Assembly (NCBI RefSeq): GCF_032884065.1
Contig: NC_088868.1
Span: forward strand, 38,866,867 to 38,930,866
Length of the DNA stretch: 64,000 nt
Direction of reading: 5' to 3'
DNA from: Artemia franciscana
Taxonomy: Eukaryota > Arthropoda > Branchiopoda > Anostraca > Artemiidae
Below the pieces are notes generated by a model. The model searched no databases and was not told the origin of the DNA. It saw nothing but the letters and a program-made list of their open reading frames with translations. Position 1 is the first letter of the stretch; each line of letters begins with the position of its first letter. The position numbers and the translations under genes were made by a program. Below are positions 22,975-34,740 of this stretch, piece by piece.

Positions 22975-24345
22975 GTTTGTCAGGATTGAACAGGTGGACG
23001 AAAGAGAACAAACAAAATTCCTAGATAATTAACTAAAAAAAGGCGAAAAACAGAAGCATTATCAAGATCTAAGGCGACCATATCGTAACGATTATTAAAA
23101 TAAATAAACTCACAAATAGAAGGTTTAATTGATAGGCCAATGGAACTAAGATGTGACTTAAGTATGGATATTCTTTTTTATTATTATTAGGCTCCGACGG
23201 CAATAGAAGAGCATTGTCGATATATTTAAAATATGATAGACCGACTTCATCATATAACATAGAGAATGGCAAAGACTGTAGGCTAATAAATATTTGAATA
23301 CCATGGGCCGCAAACAGCTCCTTGGCGAATCCCTTTTCAAATGGGAGTAGGGTTTGAAAGCTCCTCATTTCAGCTTGCTCAAGCATTAGCACCAGAATAC
23401 CAATACCCCGGAACTGGCAGGAGCGATTTATTTAAACCAGCTAAAGCAAAATAATGTAGGGCATTAAAATGAACAATGTTATAAAACTCTCCAGATTTAT
23501 CCACTGATAAAGTGGATTTTCAGATTTAGCTGCATATTTCATAAGTTGACTGAGAATCATAAAGAGATTGAGAATATGGAGCTTAATATCAGCTAAAATC
23601 TTTATGAAAACTGACCGGCATAGACGTAAAATTGCACTTAGAATTAATTTCTGGTAGTAATAAGTTTTCCAATATTTTGGAAAAAAAGGACACGGTGATT
23701 GCTTGATAACTAAATTAACTAACAGGATCTTTTCCTTACTTAAGAATAGAGCTAACATTACCAATTAGAAAACTGTGCGGTAGAATAGATTGAGCTAGAC
23801 ACGCTTGAAATAGCGATTCCAAATAACTGACAAGAGCAGGGCAATGAAAGGAAAAAAATATCACAAAAAATACCATAACTATCAAAAACACTTTTTTTTC
23901 TTTAGATCACTTCTTTTTCTTGAGTACAGATCGGATACAGATTAAATTCTCAAACATTGTTTGATAAAATAATACAAACTTTACAAACTATATTGACTAG
24001 AGGGACCTATTAACAGTACTAAAAACTAAAGGGTAATAATCAGAAAATTCGATTAACTTCAAACTTGAAGGAATGACTGATATACACTTTTCACTATTAA
24101 TAACATTACTCCAAGAGGCTTTATCACTTGGTCTATCCCACACATTTTTGAGAGCGCGAAGCAAACTGCCTTTCCAAAGGCCCAGCCAAAACATCGCTTT
24201 ATATTTGATACGTTTTACCTCAGGATCAATCCATAAAGGCTTTCTGGCGCCTGACCAAATTCTCTCAACAGGCACTGTAGCTATGGCAGCAGTTTTCAAA
24301 GAAGCAGAAACTGGGAACAATAAGAGTTTAAATCAAGTAACTTGG
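22975..24345 (-). pseudogene. Decayed LINE, relative of the full-length element at 28.4-32.4 kb
   Basis: Three disconnected blocks lie in LINE order on the - strand. At 24320-23997 the frame with ATVPVERIWSGARKPLW and KAMFWLGLWK matches VPIRKVRVGTEIPKW and RAKFWLRLWNECGRP of the intact ORF2. At 23764-23441, FPKYWKTYYYQKL lies where reverse-transcriptase motif 1-2 is expected. At 23392-23069 YFKYIDNALLLPSE sits at the YADD box. Several frameshifts and stops separate them. Endonuclease sequence upstream (24400-25080) is not recognisable. Confidence 0.72.
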
Positions 24346-25439
24346 ATTCACTAAGAACAGAACTTTGAAGTAAATGGTAAGCACTCTAATTAATGATAAC
24401 AATGCATTGATGGTGGTGATGAATAAAGAGAGATCAGTACGTTTAAGTTACACCTATTATATCACTTAGTATTGGTTGAAAGAGGCCCAGCTGGAAACGG
24501 GCAGAGGAGGTCATACTTTAAAATGAAAGGTCATACTCTGGTCATCCTCAATTTTTACGTTGGCATTGATGGCAGAACTGATCAATGACAACCTTCATGG
24601 AATAGCCTGAACAAGATGTTGGATACACCATTATTGTGAATATTTGTGAATGATCGTCATATTTAAAAGCCTAGTTCAAGAGCAAAAATCACATGATTTT
24701 CCCCCAGGAGTGGTCATATCGCTTTTAGCATCTATAACGCATGCAAAATTACAAAAGAAATAAAGCTAAGTATAAGATTCCAAAAGTTTAGAGTCCTTTA
24801 AAAAAAAAGTTTTAAGCAACTTCTCAATGCCTAGAAGACAAAATGTAAATTAGTAGTTGCTGTAAAGGAAGAAACAAGACCATAAAATTAGACAAGAGGA
24901 CGACCGGTGAAATATAAATTCAAAGTGAGTAAAAATGAATAACCTAGACCATCAAATTTGTCAAGACCTATCCGAGCAGCTAAGCCAAAGAGCATCGAAA
25001 AAATGTCTGTAGAATTGACGAACGAATCTGAAGAATAAAGTAAAATCTGAAAAAAATACTTGTGACAATGAGTCAAAAATGAAAGCGAAGAGCAAATAAA
25101 ATACGGTTATAAGATGAGTGTCAGCGAGAATTTTAAACAGTAAAAAATGAAAGTTAAGAGCAAAGAAATATGTGAATAAAAGATATGCAGCAGCGAGAAT
25201 TCCAACAAATCAAAAATTAAGGTAAAGAACAAAGAAATATGCGACTATAAGATATGCGACAACGACAATCGCAACTGATAATAAACGAAAAAGACACCTC
25301 ATGACTTAAAACTAAAAAATAGCGTGATGATAATGATAATGCATTGCATAGTTTGAGAACGAAATACATAAAATCCTGCCGTGAAATTAAACATCAAAGA
25401 AATAAACAGTTACGAGACGTGTTTTACCTAAAAAAAGGG
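24346..25439. other. Intergenic, with a 67-bp tandem triplet
   Basis: At about 25073-25290, AAGAGCAAAGAAATATG-like units with TATAAGATATGCG and CAGCGAGAATT recur three times at about 67-bp spacing. A 62-codon frame at 24888-25076 (- strand) may be decayed LINE, but this is not supported. Confidence 0.5.
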
Positions 25440-25640
25440 TAAAGGTAATTGATGCAGCACTAGACCCTTAAGGTCTAAACCAGCGGTGATGATCTCTGTC
25501 TCAAGGCACTTCAGCCAGGAAGTGCAATGGGGGGAAGAGGGCAAGCGATCTTGTGTTTTGTACAGCTATTCCTGTTTACCTTCCCCAGATTTCTCCTGAT
25601 ACCTATTTAGAGCAATCTTTAGAATGATTTCCAAGTGGCA
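25440..25640 (-). mobile_element. SINE body fragment, same family as 15829-16149
   Basis: The + strand text has CACTTCAGCCAGGAAGTGCA and GGCAAGCGATCTTGTG, lining up with CCCTTCAGCCAGGATGTGCA and CCAGCCATCCTGTAC in the first copy. The preceding GTCTAAACCAGCGGTGATGA also matches. The tRNA-like head is missing or too diverged to see. Confidence 0.65.
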
Positions 25641-26408
25641 ATTCAAGGTAACAATATTGTCTTAATATGCCAGAAAAATAAAGAAATCTTTAAATTTGTT
25701 ATCAAATAATAAGTTTTTCATTGACAGACTACTTGCTGAAAGGTAGCCCACAGCTCCAATGTTAATTTCAAAATATGGTAATTTACTAACCTGGCTCAGG
25801 TCCCCTTTTCTTTTGAACATTCTTTGTCCCACCTTCCAAGCAAATAAATTGATACTCCATAGCTTCATTACCCTTGTCCATATGTGTGTGTTGTTTGTTT
25901 ATATTTTTTGTTGAATGTGATTTTTGAAGAAGATGAATGTTGTACCTGCTGGGCTAACCATTTTCTAGCACGGTAAGAAAATCACTTTACTGCCGGCAGT
26001 AACTATTCTCGTTCCCAGCTGATTGGGCTGAACCCATTTTTCGGCTGGGAATAGAAATAGTAACCATTTGGTTACTTCAGTATCCTGGAACACAGCCACT
26101 ATATCCAATACACCCGGTATTTTCACTTCTACCATATTTTTGGGAGATCTATCGAATTTTCTATCCATCTCCTGACAAATAAAGAAGACCCAGAAACTAC
26201 CAAAAATATACAGAAAAATCAGAATCCCAGGAAAATGTTACTTTGTATTGGTGATAGTCAACTGACTATTGGAAACAGAGTTAACTCTGAAAAAAAAATG
26301 TTGGACCAAATACCGCTTATCTTTCCAGAATCGTTATCTGAGTTTTTAGAATGTGTTACTTTACCACAAAGTTTTTAGATTGTGGTACCTCCAAAAATAT
26401 AAAACAAA
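25641..26408. other. Intergenic with a hairpin, upstream of a candidate gene
   Basis: An imperfect palindrome (CTATTCTCGTTCCCAGCTGA with TCGGCTGGGAATAGAAATAG) lies at about 26005-26064. A + strand frame from about 26067 to a stop near 26376 is open for about 100 codons (QYTRYFHFYHIFGRS, MLLCIGDSQLTIGNRVNS) but is unrecognised. Confidence 0.4.
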
Positions 26409-26518
26409 ATGAAAAACAGTCCTACTGAAAATTCTACCGAGCCTGAGAGACATCTGCAATTTTTTACTAAAAATCGCAGTCGTTTGAAAAGAAAAGTGGA
26501 AACACTAAGTACACCCAG
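26409..26518 (+). CDS. Candidate first exon of a small unknown gene
   Basis: An ATG in favourable context (ACAAAATGA) opens MKNSPTENSTEPERHLQFFT then KNRSRLKRKVETLSTP and ends at a strong donor AG|gtaagaaaag, leaving two bases of a codon. The sequence is basic, with a charged N-terminus. The next plausible acceptor (26621) continues in the correct phase. I do not recognise the product. The combined coding potential and matching splice phase make it more than a random frame. Confidence 0.35.
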
Positions 26519-26621
26519 GTAAGAAAAGAGCATTTATTTTTTTTTGATAAGAAAGGAATTCCTAATAATAATTTTTTAGGTATATAATATTTTAACTCTT
26601 GTACTTGGTTTCATGTTACAG

Positions 26622-26700
26622 TAAAAAGTTGGGCTTAGCACCAGTGCATCAGGAAATATCTTATCTGAATTCTAGCCATAGGCTATTGTCTTGTTCTTGA
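26622..26700 (+). CDS. Candidate second exon of the same small gene
   Basis: After ATGTTACAG the exon completes a serine codon and reads SKKLGLAPVHQEISYLNSS then HRLLSCS and TGA (26698-26700). Joined to 26409-26518 it gives 62 residues in one frame. It could instead be the truncated product of a longer alternatively spliced gene. No family was recognised. Confidence 0.3.
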
Positions 26701-27404
26701 TGAAATTAAGTGAAAATGGCAACAAATAGGCCTATTACATTATCAAAACCAGGTAGGCTACCAAGTGTTGAAAATTCTTGTCCAATTTAGTTTTTATTTA
26801 AATCAGGACTTCTTTACAAGTATTTTTTTTACAAAAACTGTTGAATCATTGGTACCTTTACCCTAGCCAAATTTTGAAGACTCAGAAATTAGAACAAGGT
26901 AGGTTATCCACAAATGAATTTTAGAACCAAAAATTAAGGTAAAATCTTGTTTTGTCAAAATTTCAACAGGTTAAACCTGTCAAGTAGGCACAGGGGCAGA
27001 TTTAGAGCAAAATCCCTTCAAAGGTAGGCTATCAACAAGTTGCTAGCTTAAACAAGAACTTTATCCATACTTTAATCTATAGAACTAGAGTTGAAAATTT
27101 CATTTTCCTAGCCTAATCCCTTTTCAAGATAGTCAAGAGCAGCTTGACTAGAATTTTGCCCATTTTCCTAATCTAACCCCTTTCCAAGATAGCAAAAAGT
27201 AGCTAGACTAAGATCATTTTACTAGTTAGGAGAATGAAATTTACAGTAAAAAATCTAGGGCTCAAGCATATACAAAGCAGGTATTGTGATAGGCGACTAC
27301 TATGTAAAACTTGTTGTAATTTGTTAGTATGAGAAATTTGACTACTTGACAGGTCTAAGCTGGTTGTAATTTTCCCAAAAAAGCATTAGCCTAGTTGTGA
27401 AGCT
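26701..27404. other. Intergenic with short direct repeats
   Basis: TTTTCCTAGCCTAATCCC with CAAGATAGTCAAGAGCAG is echoed about 75 bp later, and again near 28010. Nothing gene-like was seen. Confidence 0.4.
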
Positions 27405-27905
27405 GTAAATATTTTTTTTTGTACTTTTTTTTAAGCAGAAGACCTATTTTGGCAAGGTAAAAAGACAATTCATATTATTAACATAGCAATAAAGTGAATA
27501 AACCTCTTGATGCTCTTTTTATGTTCTTTACAAATACAATAATTGGTCTATTGCAAATTCAAATTGAAGCACTTTTTGAGCTCTTAAAAAAGACAAATTT
27601 TCAATTAAAGTATGAGTTATTTGGTTGTTTTCCAACAAAATTATACTATGTTTTCTCAGTGCTGTTTTTGACAAAATAATACTATGTTTTTCAGTGCCAT
27701 AATTTTTTATAATAAGGTTGGGTTAGGTCAGATTAGGTCAAAAAGTCCTTAAATTTGAATTTGCAATAGAAGCAATTACTACTTTTGTGAAGAGCATATT
27801 AAATGCATCAAATGGTATATTCACTTTATTGGTAAGTCAATAATATGAACTGTCTTATATTTACCTTTTAAAAGGCTTTACTTTTGAAAAAAAAAAGATT
27901 TTTAA
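27405..27905. mobile_element. Foldback (MITE-like) element, about 500 bp
   Basis: The left arm has CAATAAAGTGAATAAACCTC, TTGATGC and CTATTGCAAATTCAAATTGA. The right arm holds the complements (AATTTGAATTTGCAATAG, ATTCACTTTATTG). Pairing extends over about 160 bp per arm around a 160-bp AT-rich loop. There is no coding capacity. Confidence 0.8.
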
Positions 27906-28079
27906 AGGTTGTTGTAGGTAAGTGCCCTCTAGAGAGAGAAATGGTCAAATAGTCAATTTAAAATACCTTCCTGGAACATACTTTAGTCTGTTGATCTATC
28001 CCTGAAAATTTTATTTTCCTACCATAACCTTTTCTAAGATAGTAAAAAGTAACTATAGTCTTCAGCAACTTAACTTCAA

Positions 28080-28430
28080 CTTACCAAAAAAATTGGTAAG
28101 TTGCAACTTACCAATAAAAACCAAAAAAATGGTAAAACTATGAAAGAGTTAAGCCTAAATAATATGTGTGCCATATAAAATGAGGAGAGAAGGTAAAACC
28201 AGTCCAACCATTACCAAAAAAAAAAAAAAGTAAAACTTACAGAATATTTGTTTAATTCTTGGGTAAATAAGGGAATATAGGTTTTTCCATCTCCAGAGTT
28301 AAAAAAAAAACAAATAGGCCTAGGAGACAATACAAGAATGGGTTCAGAAATAGTCAAAGGTAAGGAGTGTCCTGAGGAAAATGTTTTCTGTGCAATGATT
28401 AACTATTGTATTTTCAACTATTCATTACTA
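28080..28430 (-). pseudogene. LINE 3' remnant, paralogous to 32730-33060
   Basis: Shared blocks with 32730-33060 include CCTAAATAATATGTG, ATATAGGTTTTTCCATC versus CTTAGGTTTTTTTGTG, and GGGTTCAGAAATAGT. A frame on the - strand reads CENTIVNHCTENIFL against CENAMINNYSENLFS. It directly precedes the (GATA)n end of the full-length LINE. Confidence 0.55.
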
Positions 28431-28607
28431 GATAGATAGATAGATAATTTTATTCACCCACTCGATACAAAACCACAAATGGCACGAATGGAGTACAAGG
28501 AAGAAAAGAAAAAAAAAACAAAAAAAAAAACAAACACTTAACTGCACAAACAAAAACAAACGTTACGATACACCGCCAATAAATAAAAACATTATTACAA
28601 AAACTCA

Positions 28608-31286
28608 CTAAGGACGAATTGCAATTGCCAGACTACTAGGCCCAAGCGACCCCAAAAATTCAGAACGACGTTTCGTCACAGCAGCAATCGGATCTGTGAT
28701 ACCGAACCTTGCAGACATCTTGGAATTTTTAACCCACGGTGGGGTATTTAAAAGAAACTTTGCATATTTGTAAAAAAGTGATCGAAGGTTTCTTTTATCA
28801 CTAACACTAAATATATGCCAAAACGGTGATAAAGCCAGAAAGTGTGGGATCACCAGTGCATTATATAGCCTAGCTCGAATTTGTCGATTATATTTCGCTT
28901 TAGTTGAAGATAGCGCCCCGTAAGCCTTACGTGCCTTTTCTGCGAAATTACTTATTTGGCGAGCGCGTGTAGATGCCATGTTATGACCTATAGGCATTCC
29001 TAAGTACATTATGGAGTCAGACAGTGGAACCTCTTGAGCACCAAATTTGACAGCAAGATCTATACAATCTGCATTTCTCCTATTGAAAGCAACAATCTCG
29101 CTTTTACTTGCATTAAAAGATAGGCCTATCTCTCTATAAGCATCATCTAGAATCTGAAAATTTTCTTCAATACGAGACAAACATCTACTTAAATTAAAAA
29201 TATCATCTGCGTAATTAAGTAATGTTACATCCAAACCTCGGAAAATGCAGCTCATTTGCACTAACTTTTGGGCCTCGAGAACACTATTATTATACAACCG
29301 GGGTGACGAAATTGCACCCTGCCTAATGCCCTTTCTAACCGGAATAGCATTTGGTAATACAATCGGCCCGTTAGGAGACGGGACTTTAACTTGGACTCGA
29401 AGCTTCTTATACATATCCCGAAAAGGCAAAATAACCGATCGGTCCACACCACGTTTATGAGCAGACACTAATAACTGGGGATGTATCCCAGAATCAAAAG
29501 CACGTCTAACATCGTGACTCGCTAGAATAAGGGATTCATTCAGTTCATCAGCTTCTATTAATATATTAGCAAGAATATAATGGACGTGCTCGCGACCAAC
29601 ACCTTTTTTAAATCCGAACTGATTATCGGGGGTAGAACATTGAAAAGCAATATGATCTATAACTAGCAATTCCATAAGCTTACATAAAACCGGCGAAACA
29701 GTTATAGGGCGGTAAGATACGCATTCAGACGGATTTTTCCCTTTTTTCAAAATAGGTGTAATTACTCCAGTACCAAAAACGTCGGGAACGAGACCAGAAT
29801 TAAAGATAATTTGGAATAGAAGCTCTAAATGACTCAGGAGACCAGCAGTACCATGTACAAGATGCAACCCACACAACTTGTCGACACCTTTCGATTGTTT
29901 CTTTTTTAATTTTGAAATTGCACGAATCAGATTAGGAACAGTTACTATGTAGCCAACACCAGAACTAGGCAATTCCATGAACTTATCAAGTTCGACTTCA
30001 TATTTATCTTCAAGATCTTGTTCGGGTGGAGAGAACTCAGAAGTAAAGTGGGACACCCAATCTTGCTCAGAGATCACAGGTTCAACACTATTCTGATCAC
30101 CATTACGTTTAAGAAATCTCCACACAGCATTTGGGTCATTACTTATCAATTGACTATGTTGATCGATCACTTCACATTTATGCTTAGACAAAATCTTGGC
30201 AAATCTGCGTTTGCTGAACAGCCGAACTTCATTTACAACACCTGATTTCGGACGACCACACTCGTTCCAGAGCCTAAGCCAAAATTTTGCACGACCACAT
30301 GCTTCACTTAGAGCAGGGTTTTCGGACCACTTTGGAATTTCCGTTCCCACTCGGACTTTACGAATGGGGACCGCAGCGGCCTCGGCAGATAACAGTGCGT
30401 GAGATATTTCACTACAGTAGATGTTTAGTAGCAGCTGTTTCTCTTCATCTTGAATACATACACTCTGCTGTAGTAATTGGAACGGCACTTTAATCTTTGT
30501 GAGAATCTCATCCAATACGTAATGATAAGTAGCCAGGTCAATTTTACTCCAATTAGTTTTGATTTTCCACTTCTTTTCATTAGTTGGGGGGTTAGGAGAG
30601 GCAGGAATTACTCGAAAAGTGTTTATAATTGGAAAGTGATCAGACGCGCTTACGCTCAGATCTACGTGCGAATTGCCGCAAGCTGGAGATTGGATGGAAC
30701 TTAACATGAAGTCGAGAGATGAAGTCGAGCCTGAGTTATGGATATAAGTAAAACACAGATCATTGTTAGCAAGACGAAGACCGTCACAGGAAGATAGGAG
30801 GATCTGTGCTCGAGCGTTAGACTCATCAGTCAAGTCACAGTTCACGTCACCAGCGACTATACATTCAAGGCCCTGGCTAGAACAGCTGCCCACCGAACTC
30901 GATAGCTTACTGCAGGCTTCACTAAATTTTTTTTCTGATTTACTGTCTCTGTAGTCTGTTGGCATGTACACAGAGTGGATAACAGTTTTGTGCACCTTAA
31001 CAGCAACAAAAAAGTCTGAAGATTTATACAGAATGGGATTTAACCTGCTGCTAACAAGAATGGCGATTCCACCGGACGGCCTTCCCCTGCCCGATGACTT
31101 TGCAGGAGTAGCAAATACTTTGACGCCATCGTTTAGCTCAAGCAGACTAACGGCTTGATTCGAGAGGAAGTGTTCCTGCACACAGAGTACATCGTTATAA
31201 CATAACAATCCTTCTAACAGTGGCATTTTATCAACCACTCCACCATTTAAGTTCCATGAAACAACCCGTATAGAATCACCGATCAT
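28608..31286 (-). CDS. LINE ORF2: endonuclease and reverse transcriptase
   Basis: 892 residues; nicks target DNA and reverse-transcribes the element RNA from the nick. The N-terminal AP-like endonuclease (about 1-230) shows VVSWNLNG, VLCVQEH, SVYMPTDYR, IVAGDVNCDL, SLDFML and SASDHFPI, matching the family's N, E, Y, D-x-N and S-D-H residues. The reverse transcriptase (about 450-740) shows SYRPITVSPVLCKLMELLVI, NQFGFKKGVG, SHDVRRAFDS (catalytic D), GIRQGAISSPRLYN and LLNYADDIF (YADD at 692-695), then SFNASKSEIVAF and LGMPIG. All expected catalytic residues are visible. There is no RNase H domain and no clear C-terminal knuckle. Translation probably couples to ORF1 through the 4-nt overlap. Confidence 0.95.
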   Translation of the reverse strand: MIGDSIRVVSWNLNGGVVDKMPLLEGLLCYNDVLCVQEHFLSNQAVSLLELNDGVKVFATPAKSSGRGRPSGGIAILVSSRLNPILYKSSDFFVAVKVHKTVIHSVYMPTDYRDSKSEKKFSEACSKLSSSVGSCSSQGLECIVAGDVNCDLTDESNARAQILLSSCDGLRLANNDLCFTYIHNSGSTSSLDFMLSSIQSPACGNSHVDLSVSASDHFPIINTFRVIPASPNPPTNEKKWKIKTNWSKIDLATYHYVLDEILTKIKVPFQLLQQSVCIQDEEKQLLLNIYCSEISHALLSAEAAAVPIRKVRVGTEIPKWSENPALSEACGRAKFWLRLWNECGRPKSGVVNEVRLFSKRRFAKILSKHKCEVIDQHSQLISNDPNAVWRFLKRNGDQNSVEPVISEQDWVSHFTSEFSPPEQDLEDKYEVELDKFMELPSSGVGYIVTVPNLIRAISKLKKKQSKGVDKLCGLHLVHGTAGLLSHLELLFQIIFNSGLVPDVFGTGVITPILKKGKNPSECVSYRPITVSPVLCKLMELLVIDHIAFQCSTPDNQFGFKKGVGREHVHYILANILIEADELNESLILASHDVRRAFDSGIHPQLLVSAHKRGVDRSVILPFRDMYKKLRVQVKVPSPNGPIVLPNAIPVRKGIRQGAISSPRLYNNSVLEAQKLVQMSCIFRGLDVTLLNYADDIFNLSRCLSRIEENFQILDDAYREIGLSFNASKSEIVAFNRRNADCIDLAVKFGAQEVPLSDSIMYLGMPIGHNMASTRARQISNFAEKARKAYGALSSTKAKYNRQIRARLYNALVIPHFLALSPFWHIFSVSDKRNLRSLFYKYAKFLLNTPPWVKNSKMSARFGITDPIAAVTKRRSEFLGSLGPSSLAIAIRP

Positions 31287-32389
31287 TGTTTAGAAATTAG
31301 CTTCTGAGCTACTGGACATTGGAAGCTGTAGCACGGGTGTCGAGAAGAACCACACAGAGCGCATTTGGGGGCATTTTGGCATGGATTGTCCCGAGAGCTG
31401 GAATGATCTCCACCGCACTTTGAACATTTCGGGGGATCTACACAAGATTTTGCTGCATGTCCGTAGGACTGACAGTTGTAGCACTGCATCGGTAAGAATT
31501 TAAATTCTGTAATGGGTAGTCGCTCGTAACCAAAAATGGGCGGAGAGTTCATTGCGTTAAAGAGATGAGCTTTGCTTTCAAACTGTAATTTGAATGACCG
31601 AGTACTACCAATTTGTACGGCCTTAACACAGTTCGGTACAACTGAGCGCAGTTCGTCATCTGAAGTTTCAGTGGGAACGTGGCGGATTATTCCGAAGAAA
31701 GCGGGAGTTTTTACTTTAACACTTATAGTTGAGTCACTTTTACCCACTGCCTCAGCCAGGGACTCGGCAGCATTCTTGTTGTTCAAGACTACTCTCCATT
31801 CAGATTTCCTAGGTTTCAGCTCCACAATGTTCGAACTAGTATCACCACATACTCTGTCCAAATAGGATTTCCGAGCGCTAGGGTTCGAAAGATCTTTCGG
31901 GGGATTCTTCAAAACAACCGCATATGACAGTTTCGACATGATCGTGTTGGTTTCTGCCGCAGGCATAGCAGAGACAGAAGGAGAGGGATTAGAATCCACG
32001 TAACTATCGAACTTAGCACACAATTCGTTTACTTTCCGGGTTAGGGTAGCCGTCACTTCTCCCGGGATTATCGGAACTTCATCAGGTTCGAAAATCACAA
32101 ACCGCGGCAACGAGATATTTTTATCTTCACAAACCCGAAATACTTTTAATATGTCCAGGATATCATCGGTGTTCTTCGATCGCGCAGTAACACGTGTGGT
32201 AATTCCTGCTAGGGGCCACAATAACTCCTTCGCCATTGCAATTGCTTCCTCTGAGAAAAACTCGACTGCTTTTTTCGCTATATCCTCCGAGCGATTACCA
32301 GCTTTTATCGCACGGAAAGCATAATTCAGTAACGCATTCCAAACCAATTTCTCATTACTCCCCATCGCAACAGCCACGTCACAATCCAT
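31283..32389 (-). CDS. LINE ORF1: nucleic-acid-binding protein with zinc knuckles
   Basis: 368 residues. ORF1 proteins of this type bind the element RNA and act as nucleic-acid chaperones. The N-terminal half has no recognised fold. The middle (about 185-290, [38 protein letters not shown]) looks like the RRM-like region usual before the knuckles. The C-terminus carries three CCHC-type motifs: [30 protein letters not shown] and [16 protein letters not shown]. The frame ends ISKQ-TGA, with ATG of ORF2 inside the last codons. The start is the first ATG after the (TA)n tract, only about 16 nt inside the unique sequence. Confidence 0.93.
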   Translation of the reverse strand: MDCDVAVAMGSNEKLVWNALLNYAFRAIKAGNRSEDIAKKAVEFFSEEAIAMAKELLWPLAGITTRVTARSKNTDDILDILKVFRVCEDKNISLPRFVIFEPDEVPIIPGEVTATLTRKVNELCAKFDSYVDSNPSPSVSAMPAAETNTIMSKLSYAVVLKNPPKDLSNPSARKSYLDRVCGDTSSNIVELKPRKSEWRVVLNNKNAAESLAEAVGKSDSTISVKVKTPAFFGIIRHVPTETSDDELRSVVPNCVKAVQIGSTRSFKLQFESKAHLFNAMNSPPIFGYERLPITEFKFLPMQCYNCQSYGHAAKSCVDPPKCSKCGGDHSSSRDNPCQNAPKCALCGSSRHPCYSFQCPVAQKLISKQ

Positions 32390-32403
32390 CGCAACACTAT
32401 TTG

Positions 32404-32729
<326 letters not shown>

Positions 32730-33760
32730 GGTAAAAGTAAGAAGGAGTTCACCCTAAATAATATGTGCATTAAAAAAGAATTATAAAGTGACACATAAAA
32801 TAGAGAGAGGGGAAGATAACAAGGAAGCTAAGCAAAACTAGCAGCCAAATACAAAATAATAAGAAGGAAAACTATCAGGATAGTTTTTTTTGGAGAGGAG
32901 AGAGGTAATGAAGGGAACTTAGGTTTTTTTGTGTCTAGAGATAAAACTGTGAATGGGGAACAAACTGGGAATGAGTTCAGAAAAATCCCTAGGTGAATAT
33001 TGCTTTTGGAGAAAAGGTTTTCTGAGTAATTGTTTATCATTGCATTTTCACAAAATTGAGTTATGACATTACATTCCTATACTTAAGTGTTTCCAACCTG
33101 TCCTTTTTCAGAAGAAGAGAGAATAGACCATTAGCATCTTTCAAAATCATTTGCAAAACTCATTTTTGATTGATTCATTTTTTCTTATGTTTAATTGGAG
33201 ATACCAGGGTTCCAAACTGGACTAGTATATTCAAGATACAGGTAGACAAAGGAAGTGTAAATCATTAAAGAATAGGAGAGGGCAATAAATCTCTTTAGGA
33301 GGGAAATAGATACTTTAGCAGTATGGTTAGTATCTTTAACATTGATAACCCACTTTAAATTAGGAGAACTATAGCACCAAGTAACTTACAAGAGGAAATA
33401 GAAAATTCTATAGGTATAGAGCTAGAAAACAGGATTAGGTCCTTGGAAACATATTAGCACTTTGAAAAAAAGCTGGAGAATTTATCTCCTGACCAAGTTT
33501 GAAGCAGTGTCTTGATCATGCTCAAAGAATTTTTTTGTTTTTTATATTTCTGTAGCAAGTTTCAACAATTGTTTGGTGACCCAGAAATTTCCATCTATTA
33601 ATTTAGTCCTTTGCAAGGTTTTTAATTATAATTGAAAAAAATAGAGACCTTCTGCAGCGGAGCACCTTGTGGTATTCCAATGTAGACAGGGAAGGGCATA
33701 GATTAATGATTTAGATTTTTGACTACATGTGATCTATCATAAGCAGTGCAATAATACTGC
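32730..33760 (-). pseudogene. Old LINE reverse-transcriptase remnant (Jockey/CR1-like)
   Basis: On the - strand broken frames read IGIPQGAPL near 33670, KVSISLLKRFIALSYS and SFVYLYLEYTSPVWNPGIS at about 33350-33190, and SQFCENAMINNYSENLF near 33040. These are the PQG box, the LEYxxPVWxPG box and the C-terminal tail of Jockey/CR1-type polymerases in correct order. Stops and frameshifts are many. The YADD box is not recognisable. Confidence 0.7.
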
Positions 33761-33819
33761 CTAAATAAAAAACAATGTTAGCACAATGCATTGTTAATCA
33801 TGGTATACCCTCCCCTCCC

Positions 33820-34740
33820 CCATGCCAATCATTACTCAAACATATCCAAACAAAACTTTTGAGATAGCCATGTTGCTCAATGCATTGGAAAGGTCTAGTA
33901 ATTATATCTTTAGGAATGACCCCCCCCCTAACCCACACATTCTCCTCAGGGGAAGGGCTATAGGGTGTAATAGTTGCCCATTGCTAACATTACATGTTTT
34001 TATGTAAAGGGTGGTTGTATAAACCTCAGAGGGGCAAATTCAGTTGGAAATAAAAAATCCCAGTGACTTTTAAAGGTCAAGAGTGACTGAAGGGCAATTA
34101 GCCTCCCTCCTCCCATGTCTTCTTTTCCCAAAATGCATCCAGTAGAAATTTTTAGATAGCTTTCTTGTTGAAAATAGTCTAAAGATCATATTACCAAGTC
34201 TTTGGGGTTGAGACAAAATCTCAGAGTCTGGAGGCAAGGGTTTTAAATTATGCCCATGGGGGATATAAGGTTTTTATAGAAGGTAGGGTTGTATAAAATT
34301 TATAGGAGGCTCATTTGATTAGAACTTGAAAGTTACTATTCCCTTTTAAGAGACTAAATGTGGACAGCAACTGTTCCATCCACAAATTTTGAGATAGACA
34401 CATTATAAAAACATTGTCCAAAGAACCTACATTTTGTGTTGACAAAACCACAGAACCCAGAGGAAAAGGTTGTAATATTTTCCCTGGGGGCATATAAGGT
34501 TTATATGGAATTGGTGGTCATATAAACTCTGGTTGAGGCTCATTTGTTTCCAAAAATTGGAAGTTCTAGTGTTCTTTCTTGGAGCCAAAAGTGATTGGAA
34601 GGAAACCAGCCCCTCATGCTCACTGTTTCCCAAAAGATTTCCAGTTACAATTTTTGAGACAGCTATTTTGCTCTGTATTGTTGAGTGGTTTGGTAATTAT
34701 GCTGTATAGGATGTCAAATCCCTTACACACCATCAGAGTG
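33820..34740 (+). repeat. Tandem copies of the AGTGCCC dispersed repeat
   Basis: About three and a half units, 220-280 bp each, share a GGCTCATTTGATTAGAACTT-like start, GAAAGTTCTAGTGCCCTTTT-like and AGTGATTGGAAGG blocks, CCTCCCCATGTC-like and CAAAATTTTTGAGATAGC-like blocks, then a TATAAGGTTTATATGG block. Units are well diverged from each other. Single copies lie elsewhere in the window. Confidence 0.75.
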
